Part shown: positions 8,182 through 16,136 of the stretch, in pieces
Layout: every line of letters begins with the position of its first letter
Numbering within the stretch: the first letter of the stretch is position 1
Program-made: the position numbers and the translations under genes
DNA from: a virus
DNA length: 38,454 nucleotides
Strand: one strand, 5' to 3'
Virus record (IMG/VR): IMGVR_UViG_3300035698_005317
Span: 1 to 38,454 of that record
The notes under the pieces: model-generated
The model's input: only the letters and a program-made list of their open reading frames with translations
Database searches by the model: none
Told to the model about the DNA's origin: nothing

Positions 8182-8985
8182 ATGCCTTACATCTGTCTTG
8201 CGCGGAACGACATCCCCAACGGCACGGTCCAAATCCTGGACCTCGTGCCCAACTCTTCTCAGAAGAGCGCGGTGTACGACCCGCCCGGCCAGACACGGTA
8301 CGTCAACCGTGTTCAGAACAACCCGGTGTACTTCACGGCGGCTGGCGCCACGACCAAGCTCGTGGAAGGGCTCTCCGCCCTTCTCGCAGACTTGGTGGAC
8401 CCCGGTGTGGGTGCGTGGACCCAAGCCAATCAGGCAACGGTCTCGGCGGCCATCATCGCCCGGCTGGATGCGGGTCTCTCGCTGGAAATCGCGGACGTGA
8501 ACACCATCATCCAGGTGTCACTGGCAGCAGCGACTCTCCCGGCAGCCAATCTCCCGGACCTGCTGGCCATCCTCGCCGGTCGCACCTATGCGATTGCGGC
8601 AGGGGCCATCAAGGGTACGGGCGGTGTTTGGAGCGCTACTCAGGCGGGCAGCTTCTTCGAGTCCTACCGGAACCCGGCAACCGAGATGGTCGCAGGGGAA
8701 ATCACCTCCGGCAGCATCGGCGGCGACCTGCGTTACCGCGAGCGTGGTGGGATTCGTCACACCTACGCGCTGGGGTCCTTCACGGCATCCATCGGGGACA
8801 GCACCCTCGTGTGCTTCACGGGAGGTTCTTCTCTGCCCGGTGGGATTGCTTCTCCGACCCTGTGGCCGGACAGCGACCGCTCGCCCCACTACCCGTGGTC
8901 GATGCAGGGTGCCTTGGCCCACGCGCAGACGCAGGTCGAGCGGGTCGTAACGGTCTACGAAGATGACGGCTCTCTCGCGAGCTGA
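8182..8985 (+). CDS. Tandem paralogue 1 of 3, putative virion protein
   Basis: This is a 267-aa protein with GGGAGG upstream of its ATG. It shares an N-terminal signature with the next two genes: RND[IL] near residue 9, then a VQ[IV]LDL-like strand, PN[ST]S near 23-26, and GQTxY near 36-40. The middle has a helical ARLDAGLSLEIADVNTII element and LLAILAGRTY. The end, RVVTVYEDDG, is again shared. Family identity beyond this is unknown. Abundant tail or head surface proteins often occur as such arrays, but no domain fixes the role. The next gene starts 14 bases downstream with its own GAGGAGG. Confidence 0.65.
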   Translation: MPYICLARNDIPNGTVQILDLVPNSSQKSAVYDPPGQTRYVNRVQNNPVYFTAAGATTKLVEGLSALLADLVDPGVGAWTQANQATVSAAIIARLDAGLSLEIADVNTIIQVSLAAATLPAANLPDLLAILAGRTYAIAAGAIKGTGGVWSATQAGSFFESYRNPATEMVAGEITSGSIGGDLRYRERGGIRHTYALGSFTASIGDSTLVCFTGGSSLPGGIASPTLWPDSDRSPHYPWSMQGALAHAQTQVERVVTVYEDDGSLAS

Positions 8986-8999
8986 GGAGGTAGCATACG

Positions 9000-9758
9000 A
9001 TGACACGCGCATACATCAGCCTGAACAGGAATGACCTGCCGGACAACCTGCTCCAGTTCGTGGACGTGACTCCGAACACTTCCCGCTTGCGTGCGGGTTC
9101 CGGCGCGGGGCAGACCGGCTATATCTCGGACACGGTCCAGAACGAACTGCCCGTTGCAGCGGGCGTCGGCCCGTTCACAGCGTCAGTGGATGTGAAGGGT
9201 CTCGCTGCGTACCTCGGGGGCAACGTCGAGGACACAGGCGGCGGAAACCTTGCTCTTCTCGCGGCAGATGCACAGACCATCGGGAACGCTATCATCGCGG
9301 CCTCGATGGCGGGCACCGCACTCGAACTGGAAGACATCAACCTCCTCATCGTCGCCACCGTGGGTGCGGGTTCCGACCTCGACGGTACGCTCGGCAACTC
9401 GACCGGTGACGTCGAAGATGTCCTCGCAATCCTCGCCGGGGCGGTCTACCGCATCGACGCGGGGACGGTCATCGCGGGTGTTGCCGGGGCCTACGCGGGC
9501 GGCAACGTTGGGGACTGGGTGAACGACGACGATGCCGACTACCGGCCCCAGCGGTACTACTTCCAGACAGGTTCCCTGAACCTGTCGGCTCTTTCCGGAC
9601 AGCTCTCGAAGCTGCAATCCGCCACCTACGAGTGGCTGAACCCGGCCATGACCTACGGGGCTGCGGGAACGGCGTTGTTCATGGACACCACCCACATCCC
9701 GGCGACCGGGATTGGCCGAGCGGTCACGGTCTACACCGCTAACGGCGAACTGCTGTAA
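9000..9758 (+). CDS. Tandem paralogue 2 of 3, putative virion protein
   Basis: This is a 252-aa protein. The same signature is present: NRNDLP near residue 10, DVTPNTS near 22-28, GQTGY, then a central ALELEDINLLI helix, VLAILAGAVYRI and a terminal RAVTVYTANGELL. It is the most acidic of the three and has Asp-rich turns (VNDDDADY). The region between the shared blocks differs from its neighbours in length and sequence, so duplication is old. The ribosome site GAGGAGG lies in the short gap after gene 1. Function is not recognised. Confidence 0.65.
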   Translation: MTRAYISLNRNDLPDNLLQFVDVTPNTSRLRAGSGAGQTGYISDTVQNELPVAAGVGPFTASVDVKGLAAYLGGNVEDTGGGNLALLAADAQTIGNAIIAASMAGTALELEDINLLIVATVGAGSDLDGTLGNSTGDVEDVLAILAGAVYRIDAGTVIAGVAGAYAGGNVGDWVNDDDADYRPQRYYFQTGSLNLSALSGQLSKLQSATYEWLNPAMTYGAAGTALFMDTTHIPATGIGRAVTVYTANGELL

Positions 9759-9770
9759 GGAGGATTTCCC

Positions 9771-10748
9771 ATGCGCGTATTCATCATGGCGATGAGGAAC
9801 GACATTCGGGATATGGGTGTTCAGGTTCTCGACCTGAGCCCCAACACGAGTCTGAAGAACAACAACCTCGACGGCGTGGGGCAGACCCAGTACGCAGGGC
9901 ATGGCTTCGATACGGCGGGGACGACGAAGTTCAACGGGGACGGCTACATCTCGGGCTCGAAGATGACGTCACCGTTGTCCGCTCTCGTGGCCGATGACAC
10001 CACGGGTGGCGGCAACGACGTACAGGCGACCCACGCAGCCGCTCTCGGCCTCATCGCGTACTTGCGTGAGCGTGTGCAGCCGGGCGGTACCGCGAACCCC
10101 AACGCAGGCCCGCTGGCCGTCGCAGATGCGGCTTCGCTCGCGATGACTCTTCTCCGTGCCCTCGGGGCCGGGGACGACCTCGAACTGGCCGACATCAACA
10201 CCATCCTGTCGGATGTCGCTGTGGGCGGAACGGTCGCGACGGACCTCGACGGGGCCGCTGCGAACTCCAAGTCCTTCGGCAGCGTGACGGACATCCTGCG
10301 GCTGATGTGTGGAGAGGTCTACCGGGTGCCCCGGTTCATCATCATCACCAACCTCGCAGGGCAGTTCCGCTCGCTGGCTGAGCGTGCCGTGCTCGTCGCG
10401 GCGCAGACTGTGGCGGCCAACGGAGGCACGACCTTCGCGGCCAACGGCGGCTTCTTGACCACCCTGGAGAGCGGCTACGTCGGTATCCCCACGACAGCGT
10501 GGACGGAAGCGTTGACGGGTTCCCTCTACGGTGGCGACCTCAGCGTGCTCCGAGGGCGCACGGCAGCGGGCGCGGTCCAGAACATGACGCTTCTCAACCC
10601 GAACTTCGCCTACACGGCGGCGGACACGACGGTCTACCGACCCCGTGCCTACTACGCGGCGGACGCTGCGGTGCCACAGGTTGTCCCCGAGACCGGCATC
10701 GCGCCCGGCATCGCGGTGTACGAAGAGAGCGGCCAGCGCATCGGCTGA
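9771..10748 (+). CDS. Tandem paralogue 3 of 3, putative virion protein
   Basis: At 325 aa this is the longest of the three paralogues. It keeps MRNDI near residue 8, VQVLDLSPNTS, GQTQY, the central DLELADINTIL helix, a DILRLMCGEVYRV block matching LAILAGxxYxI in the others, and a terminal GIAVYEESG. It carries an extra segment of about 60 residues in the second half. GGAGG lies in the 12-base gap before the start. The array ends here, followed by a 115-base gap with a -10-like element. The three could form a heteromeric ring or fibre base; that is speculation. Confidence 0.65.
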   Translation: MRVFIMAMRNDIRDMGVQVLDLSPNTSLKNNNLDGVGQTQYAGHGFDTAGTTKFNGDGYISGSKMTSPLSALVADDTTGGGNDVQATHAAALGLIAYLRERVQPGGTANPNAGPLAVADAASLAMTLLRALGAGDDLELADINTILSDVAVGGTVATDLDGAAANSKSFGSVTDILRLMCGEVYRVPRFIIITNLAGQFRSLAERAVLVAAQTVAANGGTTFAANGGFLTTLESGYVGIPTTAWTEALTGSLYGGDLSVLRGRTAAGAVQNMTLLNPNFAYTAADTTVYRPRAYYAADAAVPQVVPETGIAPGIAVYEESGQRIG

Positions 10749-10788
10749 CCTCCTGCCCCTCCTGTCCCCTTCCTTTCGATGATTCCCC

Positions 10789-10794
10789 TATAGC
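10789..10794 (+). promoter_or_regulatory. -10-like element TATAGC
   Basis: CCCTATAGCTCCC lies in the gap 10749-10863, 70 bases before the start at 10864. A second AT-rich patch, ACAATATAGC (about 10840-10849), is closer to the ribosome site AAGGAG. The same TATAGC occurs at 14312 before another gene. No -35 is clear. Confidence 0.3.
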
Positions 10795-10863
10795 TCCCGA
10801 CCTATGAGAACCCTGTCGCGCGAATGCGTAGGCGGTGGACAATATAGCTACAAGGAGAAAGCA

Positions 10864-11118
10864 ATGAACGGCGACAGCAAAGTCTACAGAACCTCGGACC
10901 TCCAATTCTCGGCCTACCTGAAGGTGGCGGGAGTGGCCCATGTGGACACGGAAAAGAAGGAAGGGCGGACGTACTTCTACTTCGAGCAGCCCGAGGGCGG
11001 CATCCGTGACCTCAAGAACCAATACTTCAACCGGCAGGCCAAGGTGGTTGCGTTGGATTTCGCAGATGCGATGCGGAGCCTCAAGACCCTGATACACATG
11101 GCGGACGACGAGGACTAG
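10864..11118 (+). CDS. DUF5659-like small protein
   Basis: This is an 84-aa protein. The ATG at 10864 is preferred because AAGGAG (about 10852-10857) precedes it; an open extension to 10804 lacks a ribosome site. The sequence follows the DUF5659 pattern: an N-terminal Y-x-TSDLxFxAYL (about 8-19), an LKVAGV turn, a DTE...RTYFYFE strand pair, and a DLKxxYFNRQAKVxALDFADAMRSLK helix block. Such proteins are common in phages and their bacterial hosts; no biochemical role is established to my knowledge. It is followed one base later by the next gene. Confidence 0.7.
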   Translation: MNGDSKVYRTSDLQFSAYLKVAGVAHVDTEKKEGRTYFYFEQPEGGIRDLKNQYFNRQAKVVALDFADAMRSLKTLIHMADDED

Positions 11119-11119
11119 C

Positions 11120-11482
11120 ATGGCGGTCGAGGCAGTCATCGGAAGTGCGTTCACGTTCCAGGCGTTCTACACGGACTCCTCGGGGGTCCCGCAGGCTGTC
11201 AACACCCCTCTCATCGACGTGTTCCGGTACAGCGAGACAGGGGTGAAGCAGCCTCTCGTCTCTGCACAAGCAATGGACCCCGTGGACCCTGTAGAAGTGG
11301 GGCGCTACACCTACGTCTACACCATCCCCTCGACGATGGACGACGGGGACGCCGTGTACGGAGAGATGTCGGGAACCGACCCTGGCTCAGGGGATACCCT
11401 CCGAGCAAATGTCACGGTGGGCGTCATCTCTCCGAATCGAGCTGAAAGAGACGTGACCGGCTTGCGAGCCAGCTTCTTCTAG
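11120..11482 (+). CDS. Small beta-sandwich (Ig-like) virion protein
   Basis: This is a 120-aa protein with alternating hydrophobic strands and no helices of note, consistent with an Ig-like beta sandwich. The strand pattern VGRYTYVYTIPSTMDDGD matches VGEYYASMMVPPSAGAGN in the N-terminal domain of the 318-aa protein at 12066-13022, so the two probably share a fold. It starts one base after the previous stop's codon. A neck or surface accessory role is inferred from location and fold only. Confidence 0.55.
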   Translation: MAVEAVIGSAFTFQAFYTDSSGVPQAVNTPLIDVFRYSETGVKQPLVSAQAMDPVDPVEVGRYTYVYTIPSTMDDGDAVYGEMSGTDPGSGDTLRANVTVGVISPNRAERDVTGLRASFF

Positions 11483-11497
11483 GTGACGGAGGGTATC

Positions 11498-11791
11498 ATG
11501 GAGATGCTGGTCTATGCCTTCGCTGCCTACGGGTTGGTCTTCGGCATCCAGCAGAAGCTCCCGTTCTTGCGCTTCTGGAAGCTGGGTGACTTGCTGGTCT
11601 GCCCCTATTGCCTGGGATTTTGGGCTGGGTGGGCGGTGTGGGGCCTCTCATGGCTCTCCGGGTCTCCGGTCTTCTGCCCCTTCACCGGGGCAGCTCTGAC
11701 TGTGGTAGCAGGAATGGTCTGGTCGCTGGCCGTAGCCGCAGCTTGCGTGGTTCTGGATGGGCTGGCCGAGCACTTCGAGGAGGAGCCGTGA
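11498..11791 (+). CDS. DUF1360-like membrane protein
   Basis: This is a 97-aa protein. The ATG at 11498 is set by GGAGG at 11488-11492; the in-frame GTG at 11483 would precede that site. It has two to three hydrophobic helices (about 4-22, 41-56, 67-86) and the motif VCPYCLGFWAGW (about 35-46), which matches the CPYCxGFW motif of DUF1360 membrane proteins. The C-terminus is acidic. The role is unknown. Finding an inner-membrane protein between putative virion genes is unusual, and lysis or superinfection functions are possible. The next gene starts by GTGA overlap. Confidence 0.65.
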   Translation: MEMLVYAFAAYGLVFGIQQKLPFLRFWKLGDLLVCPYCLGFWAGWAVWGLSWLSGSPVFCPFTGAALTVVAGMVWSLAVAAACVVLDGLAEHFEEEP

Positions 11792-12066
11792 AAGACCAGA
11801 GGGTGGAGTGCCCTGTTCGCATACCGTCGGCAAAAGAGACGGGGACCTACGTCAATGCCTTTCGGGTTCTCCATGACCACGGCTCAGAGTGGCTTCTCGA
11901 TTTCCTCCTCTACTCGGAATCGGTCAAGTCAGCAGTCGTGGTGAGCCGCCTTCGGGTTCAGGAAGAGTTCCTGGAGGCCATGAAGACACGTCTTGAGGGG
12001 ACCTTGGACGACATCTCCAAGACCGAGGGCCTCGCGTTCATCCAGCCGACAGGGAGCCTGAACTGA
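11788..12066 (+). CDS. DUF3467-like small protein
   Basis: This is a 92-aa protein. The GTG at 11788 overlaps the previous stop and follows GAGGAGGAG, so coupled translation is likely. The order is Y-V-N-A-F (about 22-26), a strand and LLDF (about 37-40), VVSRLRV, then a helix EEFLEAMKTRLEGTLDD. This resembles DUF3467, a small domain of unknown function found in bacteria and phages. The match is partial and made by eye. It ends in TGATG with the next gene. Confidence 0.5.
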   Translation: MKDQRVECPVRIPSAKETGTYVNAFRVLHDHGSEWLLDFLLYSESVKSAVVVSRLRVQEEFLEAMKTRLEGTLDDISKTEGLAFIQPTGSLN

Positions 12067-13022
12067 TGGGAGTGGTCTACACACCGGGGCAGACGATTGG
12101 CAGGGGAGACCTCGACATCTTCCTGACCAACTCACAAGGCAACCCGGCCAACGCGGCTGAAATCACCTTTGCGCTCTACTTCATCGACCCAGGGCCTCCC
12201 GAGCAGGAAGTGCGCATTGGGGCGGAGTACAGGGTTCCGGTCAATCCTTCGGTGGGGGAATACTACGCCTCCATGATGGTGCCCCCGTCGGCAGGAGCAG
12301 GGAACTACCGCATCAAGTGGACCTTCAAGGAGTACGTCACCTCCCCCTACCAGCAGGTGGCGCAGGAGTTCGCCATCGTGGCGGCGGGCAGCTCGACGGG
12401 AGCGACCACTTACAATCCCTCGCAGTTGGCGATGATTCGCTCGCTCCGCATCCTGCTCCGGGACCAGAACCCAGACAAGTTCTACCACTTCCGGCCTCCG
12501 GAGCACGAAGGGGACATTGGCCAGTACAACCGCATCTTCGGGCAAATCTGGGAGGATGAGGAGCTGTTGGAATACCTCCAGCGGTCGCTCGACTGGTTCA
12601 ATATGTTCCCGCCCAACACCTCTCACAACGTCCAGAATCTTGCCATGCTGGTGCGGTCGCGCCCGGACTGGAAGACGGCAATCCTTTGGGGAGCCATCGT
12701 CCATGCCTGCTTCGCCCTGTCGCTCAACTGGGTGGCGGACGAATTCGACTACTCTATCGGGGGCGTGAGCCTCAGCATCGAGAAGTCTTCGAAGTACGAG
12801 AGCATGAAGCAGAACGCGGAGAGCCAAACGGAGAAGGCCACCGAGGCGAAGGCCCGGACGGTCAAGTACATCCGTGGCCTCCAGCAGCCTCGCTTCGGCA
12901 TGGGCGTCCGCAGCGCCTTCGGGCCGTACACAGGTAAGGGGGTCCTCTCGCCCCGGAACTTCATCGTTTTCCCCACCCTCTTGATTATAGGGGGTTATTT
13001 GTGTAACCTCATGGGAGGTTGA
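12066..13022 (+). CDS. Putative neck/head-tail connector protein, 318 aa
   Basis: There are two parts. Residues 1-105 form an Ig-like beta domain, related in pattern to the product of 11120-11482. From about 115 on the protein is helical: SLRILLRDQNPDKFYHF, EDEELLEYLQRSLDWFNMFPP, a hydrophobic WKTAILWGAIVHACFALSL segment, then a long charged helix (SKYESMKQNAESQTEKATEA). This helical half looks like phage adaptor or connector proteins, but I cannot name a family with certainty. The last 18 residues (from about 301) are hydrophobic and unlike the rest, and the coding end overlaps hairpins, so the C-terminus may have been altered by an insertion next to it. Confidence 0.6.
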   Translation: MGVVYTPGQTIGRGDLDIFLTNSQGNPANAAEITFALYFIDPGPPEQEVRIGAEYRVPVNPSVGEYYASMMVPPSAGAGNYRIKWTFKEYVTSPYQQVAQEFAIVAAGSSTGATTYNPSQLAMIRSLRILLRDQNPDKFYHFRPPEHEGDIGQYNRIFGQIWEDEELLEYLQRSLDWFNMFPPNTSHNVQNLAMLVRSRPDWKTAILWGAIVHACFALSLNWVADEFDYSIGGVSLSIEKSSKYESMKQNAESQTEKATEAKARTVKYIRGLQQPRFGMGVRSAFGPYTGKGVLSPRNFIVFPTLLIIGGYLCNLMGG

Positions 13023-13040
13023 TTCCTTGAGGTGCTCCAA

Positions 13041-13106
13041 ATGCCCGTTACATGCCCGTATTGTGGTCGAGAATTCCCAGGCAACAAAAGGTCCAAGGCT
13101 TTCTAA
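13041..13106 (+). CDS. Possible 21-residue zinc-knuckle peptide or gene remnant
   Basis: ATG at 13041 opens a 21-codon frame whose product begins MPVTCPYCGREFPGNKRSK. CxxC followed by G-R-E-F is the start of many C2H2-like and HNH-associated zinc fingers. A weak GAGG lies at 13029-13032. No second zinc ligand pair follows, so it is more likely the stump of a truncated zinc-finger gene than a complete protein. It lies next to the minus-strand nuclease gene, as debris of a mobile insertion would. Confidence 0.3.
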   Translation: MPVTCPYCGREFPGNKRSKAF

Positions 13107-13115
13107 GTTGACAGC

Positions 13116-13132
13116 GGCTCCCGATGGGGGCC
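13116..13132. terminator. Hairpin between convergent genes
   Basis: GGCTCCC (13116-13122) pairs with GGGGGCC (13126-13132) with one G-T wobble around a 3-base loop. It sits between a + gene and a convergent - gene, so it could act in either direction. The T content after it is low on both sides. A second small inverted repeat (13005-13010 with 13015-13020) lies over the preceding gene's end. Confidence 0.3.
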
Positions 13133-13159
13133 ATTCTGTCTTCAACACACCCGCCACGC

Positions 13160-13636
13160 TTATTCCGATTCGTCGGAGGGGCGCACTTGGCGGGTTTTCT
13201 TCATCTGGTCCTCACAAACGCAGCAGAGCTGACGCACGCCGAGGAACGACCGCTCGACCCACCAGATGGGCTCGAAGTCGGGGACGATGACATCGGCGGC
13301 GGCAATCTCCACCCAGGGAATCCCGAGGCGGTTGAGCTGTTCGAGTTTCGGTGCATTGACTTTGTTCTTGCGGCGGACTTCGATAAGGAACACAGGCTTA
13401 CCGTCTTTGAGGAGCACCATGTCCGCCCGTCGGTTGATGGGGAGCAGGTACTCCAGCTCGACCTCATCGTAGTCGGGCAGAACCTCGTAGATGTCCTCTG
13501 AGTCGGGGTCCTCTGGGTACGGCATCGTCCCACACATGCTGCATCCGAGGACGAGCTGAGCAGGTTCCCGGTGCCTGAGATGCTGGGCCAGGATGATTTT
13601 CGCTTGCTGGTGAGTGTCTGATTCGGATACCCGCAT
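13160..13636 (-). CDS. CoiA-like PD-(D/E)xK nuclease
   Basis: This is a 158-aa minus-strand protein. The start is placed at 13636 because AAGGAGAT lies eight bases before that ATG; an earlier ATG at 13654 has no ribosome site. The core reads RRADMVLLKDGKPVFLIEV then RRKN: D72 after R70-A71, and E86 of IEV, with R88/K90 in the catalytic lysine region. This is the pattern of PD-(D/E)xK nucleases of the CoiA/competence type, which cut DNA. C32/C35 and C138/C139/C141 may form a zinc site. It opposes all its neighbours, which suggests a later insertion or a homing-like accessory nuclease. Activity and target are unknown. Confidence 0.7.
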   Translation of the reverse strand: MRVSESDTHQQAKIILAQHLRHREPAQLVLGCSMCGTMPYPEDPDSEDIYEVLPDYDEVELEYLLPINRRADMVLLKDGKPVFLIEVRRKNKVNAPKLEQLNRLGIPWVEIAAADVIVPDFEPIWWVERSFLGVRQLCCVCEDQMKKTRQVRPSDESE

Positions 13637-13699
13637 ACTTGAAATCTCCTTCATATCCGATTACTTTTACCCTGTGACAACTCATTAAGGACTTACCAG

Positions 13700-13933
13700 A
13701 TGCGAACATTTTACGTCCCGTTCACCATCGTCGGTACCATTGACGGTTTCCGACAGCGCCGCCGAGTCGCCACCCAGGAAGCCGACGCAGCTCTGACCGC
13801 CAAGTACGAACGGCAGGCAGAGCCCGAGCTGGCGGAGCCCGTCGTCGTGAAGTTCCGGGTGCTCAGTAGCATTCGGGAGATGTTCCCGACCCACGCCCGC
13901 GTCCAGACCATCCGGGAAGCGTTCGCGGCATGA
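13700..13933 (+). CDS. Small unknown protein, 77 aa
   Basis: The family is not recognised. The protein is a mixed alpha/beta chain: MRTFYVPFTIVGTIDGF looks like a beta strand pair, followed by an arginine-rich turn (FRQRRRVA) and a helix. The second half (VVVKFRVLSSIREMF) repeats a strand-helix pattern. The ribosome site is weak (TAAGGA at 13686-13691). The stop overlaps the next gene's ATG (ATGA), supporting that both are expressed together. It starts a new + unit after the minus-strand nuclease. Confidence 0.5.
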   Translation: MRTFYVPFTIVGTIDGFRQRRRVATQEADAALTAKYERQAEPELAEPVVVKFRVLSSIREMFPTHARVQTIREAFAA

Positions 13934-14292
13934 GCGACGAAATGCGGAAGGGGTTCGAGGGCTGGCCCGGCAAAGACCCAAACCCGACGCTCCGGGACCT
14001 CGTGGCGAACAACCCGCCTGTCGAGGCTGTTCGAACGGATGCGGAGGACAAGGTGTTCGCGGCTATGCCCGGAGACGACATCTCGGAGCACCCTCTTGGC
14101 GAAGAAAACCCGTTCTGGGGTGGTGCCTACACGGAGCTGAAGGAGAAGGTCCGCGACCCGTCGCTGTCTCGGCAAGAGCAGTTGCAGGTACAGGACGCCA
14201 TTAACGCAGCGGAGAAGCACCATCTCCACCCGCACACAGGCCGCGTCTCCCCCGGCAAGATGGACCCTCCCGTCACTGACCGCCCTCTCTAG
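13930..14292 (+). CDS. Unknown polar protein, 120 aa
   Basis: The family is not recognised. The protein is hydrophilic and rich in Pro, Asp, Glu and Lys, with few hydrophobic runs, so much of it is probably disordered. One amphipathic helix is likely around SRQEQLQVQDAINAAEKHH (about 78-96). It is coupled to gene 13700-13933 by ATGA overlap. A short gap with a -10-like TATAGC separates it from the next large gene. Confidence 0.5.
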   Translation: MSDEMRKGFEGWPGKDPNPTLRDLVANNPPVEAVRTDAEDKVFAAMPGDDISEHPLGEENPFWGGAYTELKEKVRDPSLSRQEQLQVQDAINAAEKHHLHPHTGRVSPGKMDPPVTDRPL

Positions 14293-14311
14293 GTGTTTTC
14301 GGTATCCTCTT

Positions 14312-14317
14312 TATAGC
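14312..14317 (+). promoter_or_regulatory. -10-like element TATAGC
   Basis: CTTTATAGCTTCC lies 38 bases before the ATG at 14355, with GGAGG at 14345-14349. It matches the hexamer at 10789-10794. No -35 box stands out. Confidence 0.35.
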
Positions 14318-14354
14318 TTCCATTCAATGAGCACAACGCTCCCTGGAGGTTTCG

Positions 14355-16136
14355 ATGGGATACGGGAAAACTCTCGCAGCAGGCACGAAGAAGTTGAAGT
14401 GGTCCCAAGTGACTTCGGGTCTTTCGGAGGCCACCGTTACGGTCGGCAAATTCATGGTAAACCTCACTGTGTCGAAGCAGGGGGACAAGTTTGACTGGAG
14501 GCTCACGGTCCACGGGGCTGACCGGGACAAGGGCAGCGCCAAGACCCAGAAGGCTGCCCAGACTGCCGCCGAAAAGGCGTTCAGCCAGTGGGAGAGCAAG
14601 AACAAAACAGCAGGTACGACGAAGCAGGCCGCCGTGCCCTCGACCGTGAAAGGCTTCCTGTTCGCCCTGACAGGGTGGCTGACTCAGTACGACCAGAAAC
14701 TCCAGCGCAAGCAGCCCAACATCTATCGTCTGGGGCACTTCCTGGAGGCCGTCCAGAGCGTCGAGAAGACCATGCGGCGGAACCTGAAGTCGGAGATTAC
14801 TGCTCCGGGTGTGGCTGACCGATTCATCCAGACCTTGAAGGAGGAGTTCATCTACACAGGCGCTCGCTTCGACCTCCCCCCAGTGAACAAGCTGGTGAAG
14901 GCTATCCTGAAAGGGGAAGCGCCCAACTACAAGATGGCAGGGACTACCCCGTCCCAAGAGGTCCCCATGAGCACGCTCCGAGAGGCCATCATCAGGCTGG
15001 CCAGCACCAACCCCGAGATGCGGAAGCACCTCGTTCCGCTTCTGCGGCGGACGGCTTCCCCCGCCACCGACGCCAAGAAAGAGGCTGAGGGGTGGCTGCG
15101 GAAGAACAAAATTGAGTTCAAGAAGACCAAGGCGAAGACCGTCGGGTTCTCCGACCTCGCCCGTGGGTCCAAGGTCTTTGTAGAAGTCACTCTGGTCGAG
15201 CGTCTCGGCAACGGTGTGGCCGACAAGGCTGACGCTTTCGCTAAAACCAAGGGCTTCATCTTCGACTGGACTGTCGCCAGGACTGCCGGGCGTGAGCACG
15301 GCGAAGGCGGCAAGGGCTACGGCATGAGCGGCCCGGACGTTCGCGGCCCCGGCGACAAGCCCCCTGAGGCCAAGGCCAAGTGCTTCTACGAGACCGGCGA
15401 CGAAGGCGACCGCTGCTACACCACTGAGAACGGTGGTCCGGGCGGAGCCCGTGGCGGCAAGCCTCTCCAGCGCGGTGACTGGAAGGGCTACGAGAAGAAG
15501 CGTTGGGGTGAATCCCCCGCGAAGCGGAAGAAGAGCAAGCAGATGCGCGCACGAAGCATTCAGGCGTCGGCCCGCCGAATCACCGCGAAGTGGCTCAACC
15601 GTAAGTCTGCTCTTCGGAAGCTGGCTCTCAAGCAGAACCAGTTCAAGAAGATGATGGCTACGGGAGGCACCTTCGGGGTCATCTCGGCCTACGGGCCTCT
15701 CCACAAGCACGAGAACCAGCAGCGCCACGGGCAGCTCATCGCAGACCTCCAGAAGCTCGGCTACCGAGCCAAGCCGCTCAAAGGTCAGTGGGAGGGTGTC
15801 GGTGAGAAGTCGGTCCTCGTGCGAGGCATCAACCCTGAGGTGCTGTTCAAGCTGGGGGTGAAGTACGGCCAGGACGCGACCATCTACAAGAGCAAGGATG
15901 GCGTGGTCGGGATGTACTACCCGAAGGGCGGATACGCCGAAATCGCCGTAGACCCCGACAACAACCCAGCCTTCGAGATGGCTTCCGGTGGGGAACTCTT
16001 CACGAAGGACCGCAACTGGTCCTTCGAGTTCGGTTTCCTGTGGGGCAAGCATGTCCCGTGGGACAAGAAGCACCCCATTGGGGCCAAGACCGTGAAGAAC
16101 CTCATCGACACAGGTCAGTTGTCCTTCGAGGACTGA
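14355..16136 (+). CDS. 593-aa protein with C-terminal DUF3293-like domain
   Basis: Parts in order are as follows. Residues 1-80 form a beta/helix domain with alternating strands. Residues 95-185 are helical. At about 206-226 the segment LREAIIRLASTNPEMRKHL is followed by VPLLRR. Residues 232-310 are Lys-rich. A Gly-rich segment follows (about 315-385). SIQASARRIT (401-410) matches the C-terminal motif of other proteins in this window. A final domain (about 430-593) has GVISAYGP, HGQLIADLQKLGYRAKPLKG, KSVLVRGI and VKYGQDATIYK, resembling DUF3293 proteins. A modular virion-associated protein is likely. Its 3' end overlaps a minus-strand gene by 22 bases. Confidence 0.6.
   Translation: MGYGKTLAAGTKKLKWSQVTSGLSEATVTVGKFMVNLTVSKQGDKFDWRLTVHGADRDKGSAKTQKAAQTAAEKAFSQWESKNKTAGTTKQAAVPSTVKGFLFALTGWLTQYDQKLQRKQPNIYRLGHFLEAVQSVEKTMRRNLKSEITAPGVADRFIQTLKEEFIYTGARFDLPPVNKLVKAILKGEAPNYKMAGTTPSQEVPMSTLREAIIRLASTNPEMRKHLVPLLRRTASPATDAKKEAEGWLRKNKIEFKKTKAKTVGFSDLARGSKVFVEVTLVERLGNGVADKADAFAKTKGFIFDWTVARTAGREHGEGGKGYGMSGPDVRGPGDKPPEAKAKCFYETGDEGDRCYTTENGGPGGARGGKPLQRGDWKGYEKKRWGESPAKRKKSKQMRARSIQASARRITAKWLNRKSALRKLALKQNQFKKMMATGGTFGVISAYGPLHKHENQQRHGQLIADLQKLGYRAKPLKGQWEGVGEKSVLVRGINPEVLFKLGVKYGQDATIYKSKDGVVGMYYPKGGYAEIAVDPDNNPAFEMASGGELFTKDRNWSFEFGFLWGKHVPWDKKHPIGAKTVKNLIDTGQLSFED

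Noticed and set aside
13124-13501. + strand frame overlapping the CoiA-like gene
   Set aside because: The minus-strand product has a nuclease motif and a good ribosome site; the + frame has neither.
14289-16073. Minus-strand open frame of 594 codons opposite the DUF3293-like gene
   Set aside because: It is leucine-rich antisense noise from GC-rich codons, with no ribosome site.
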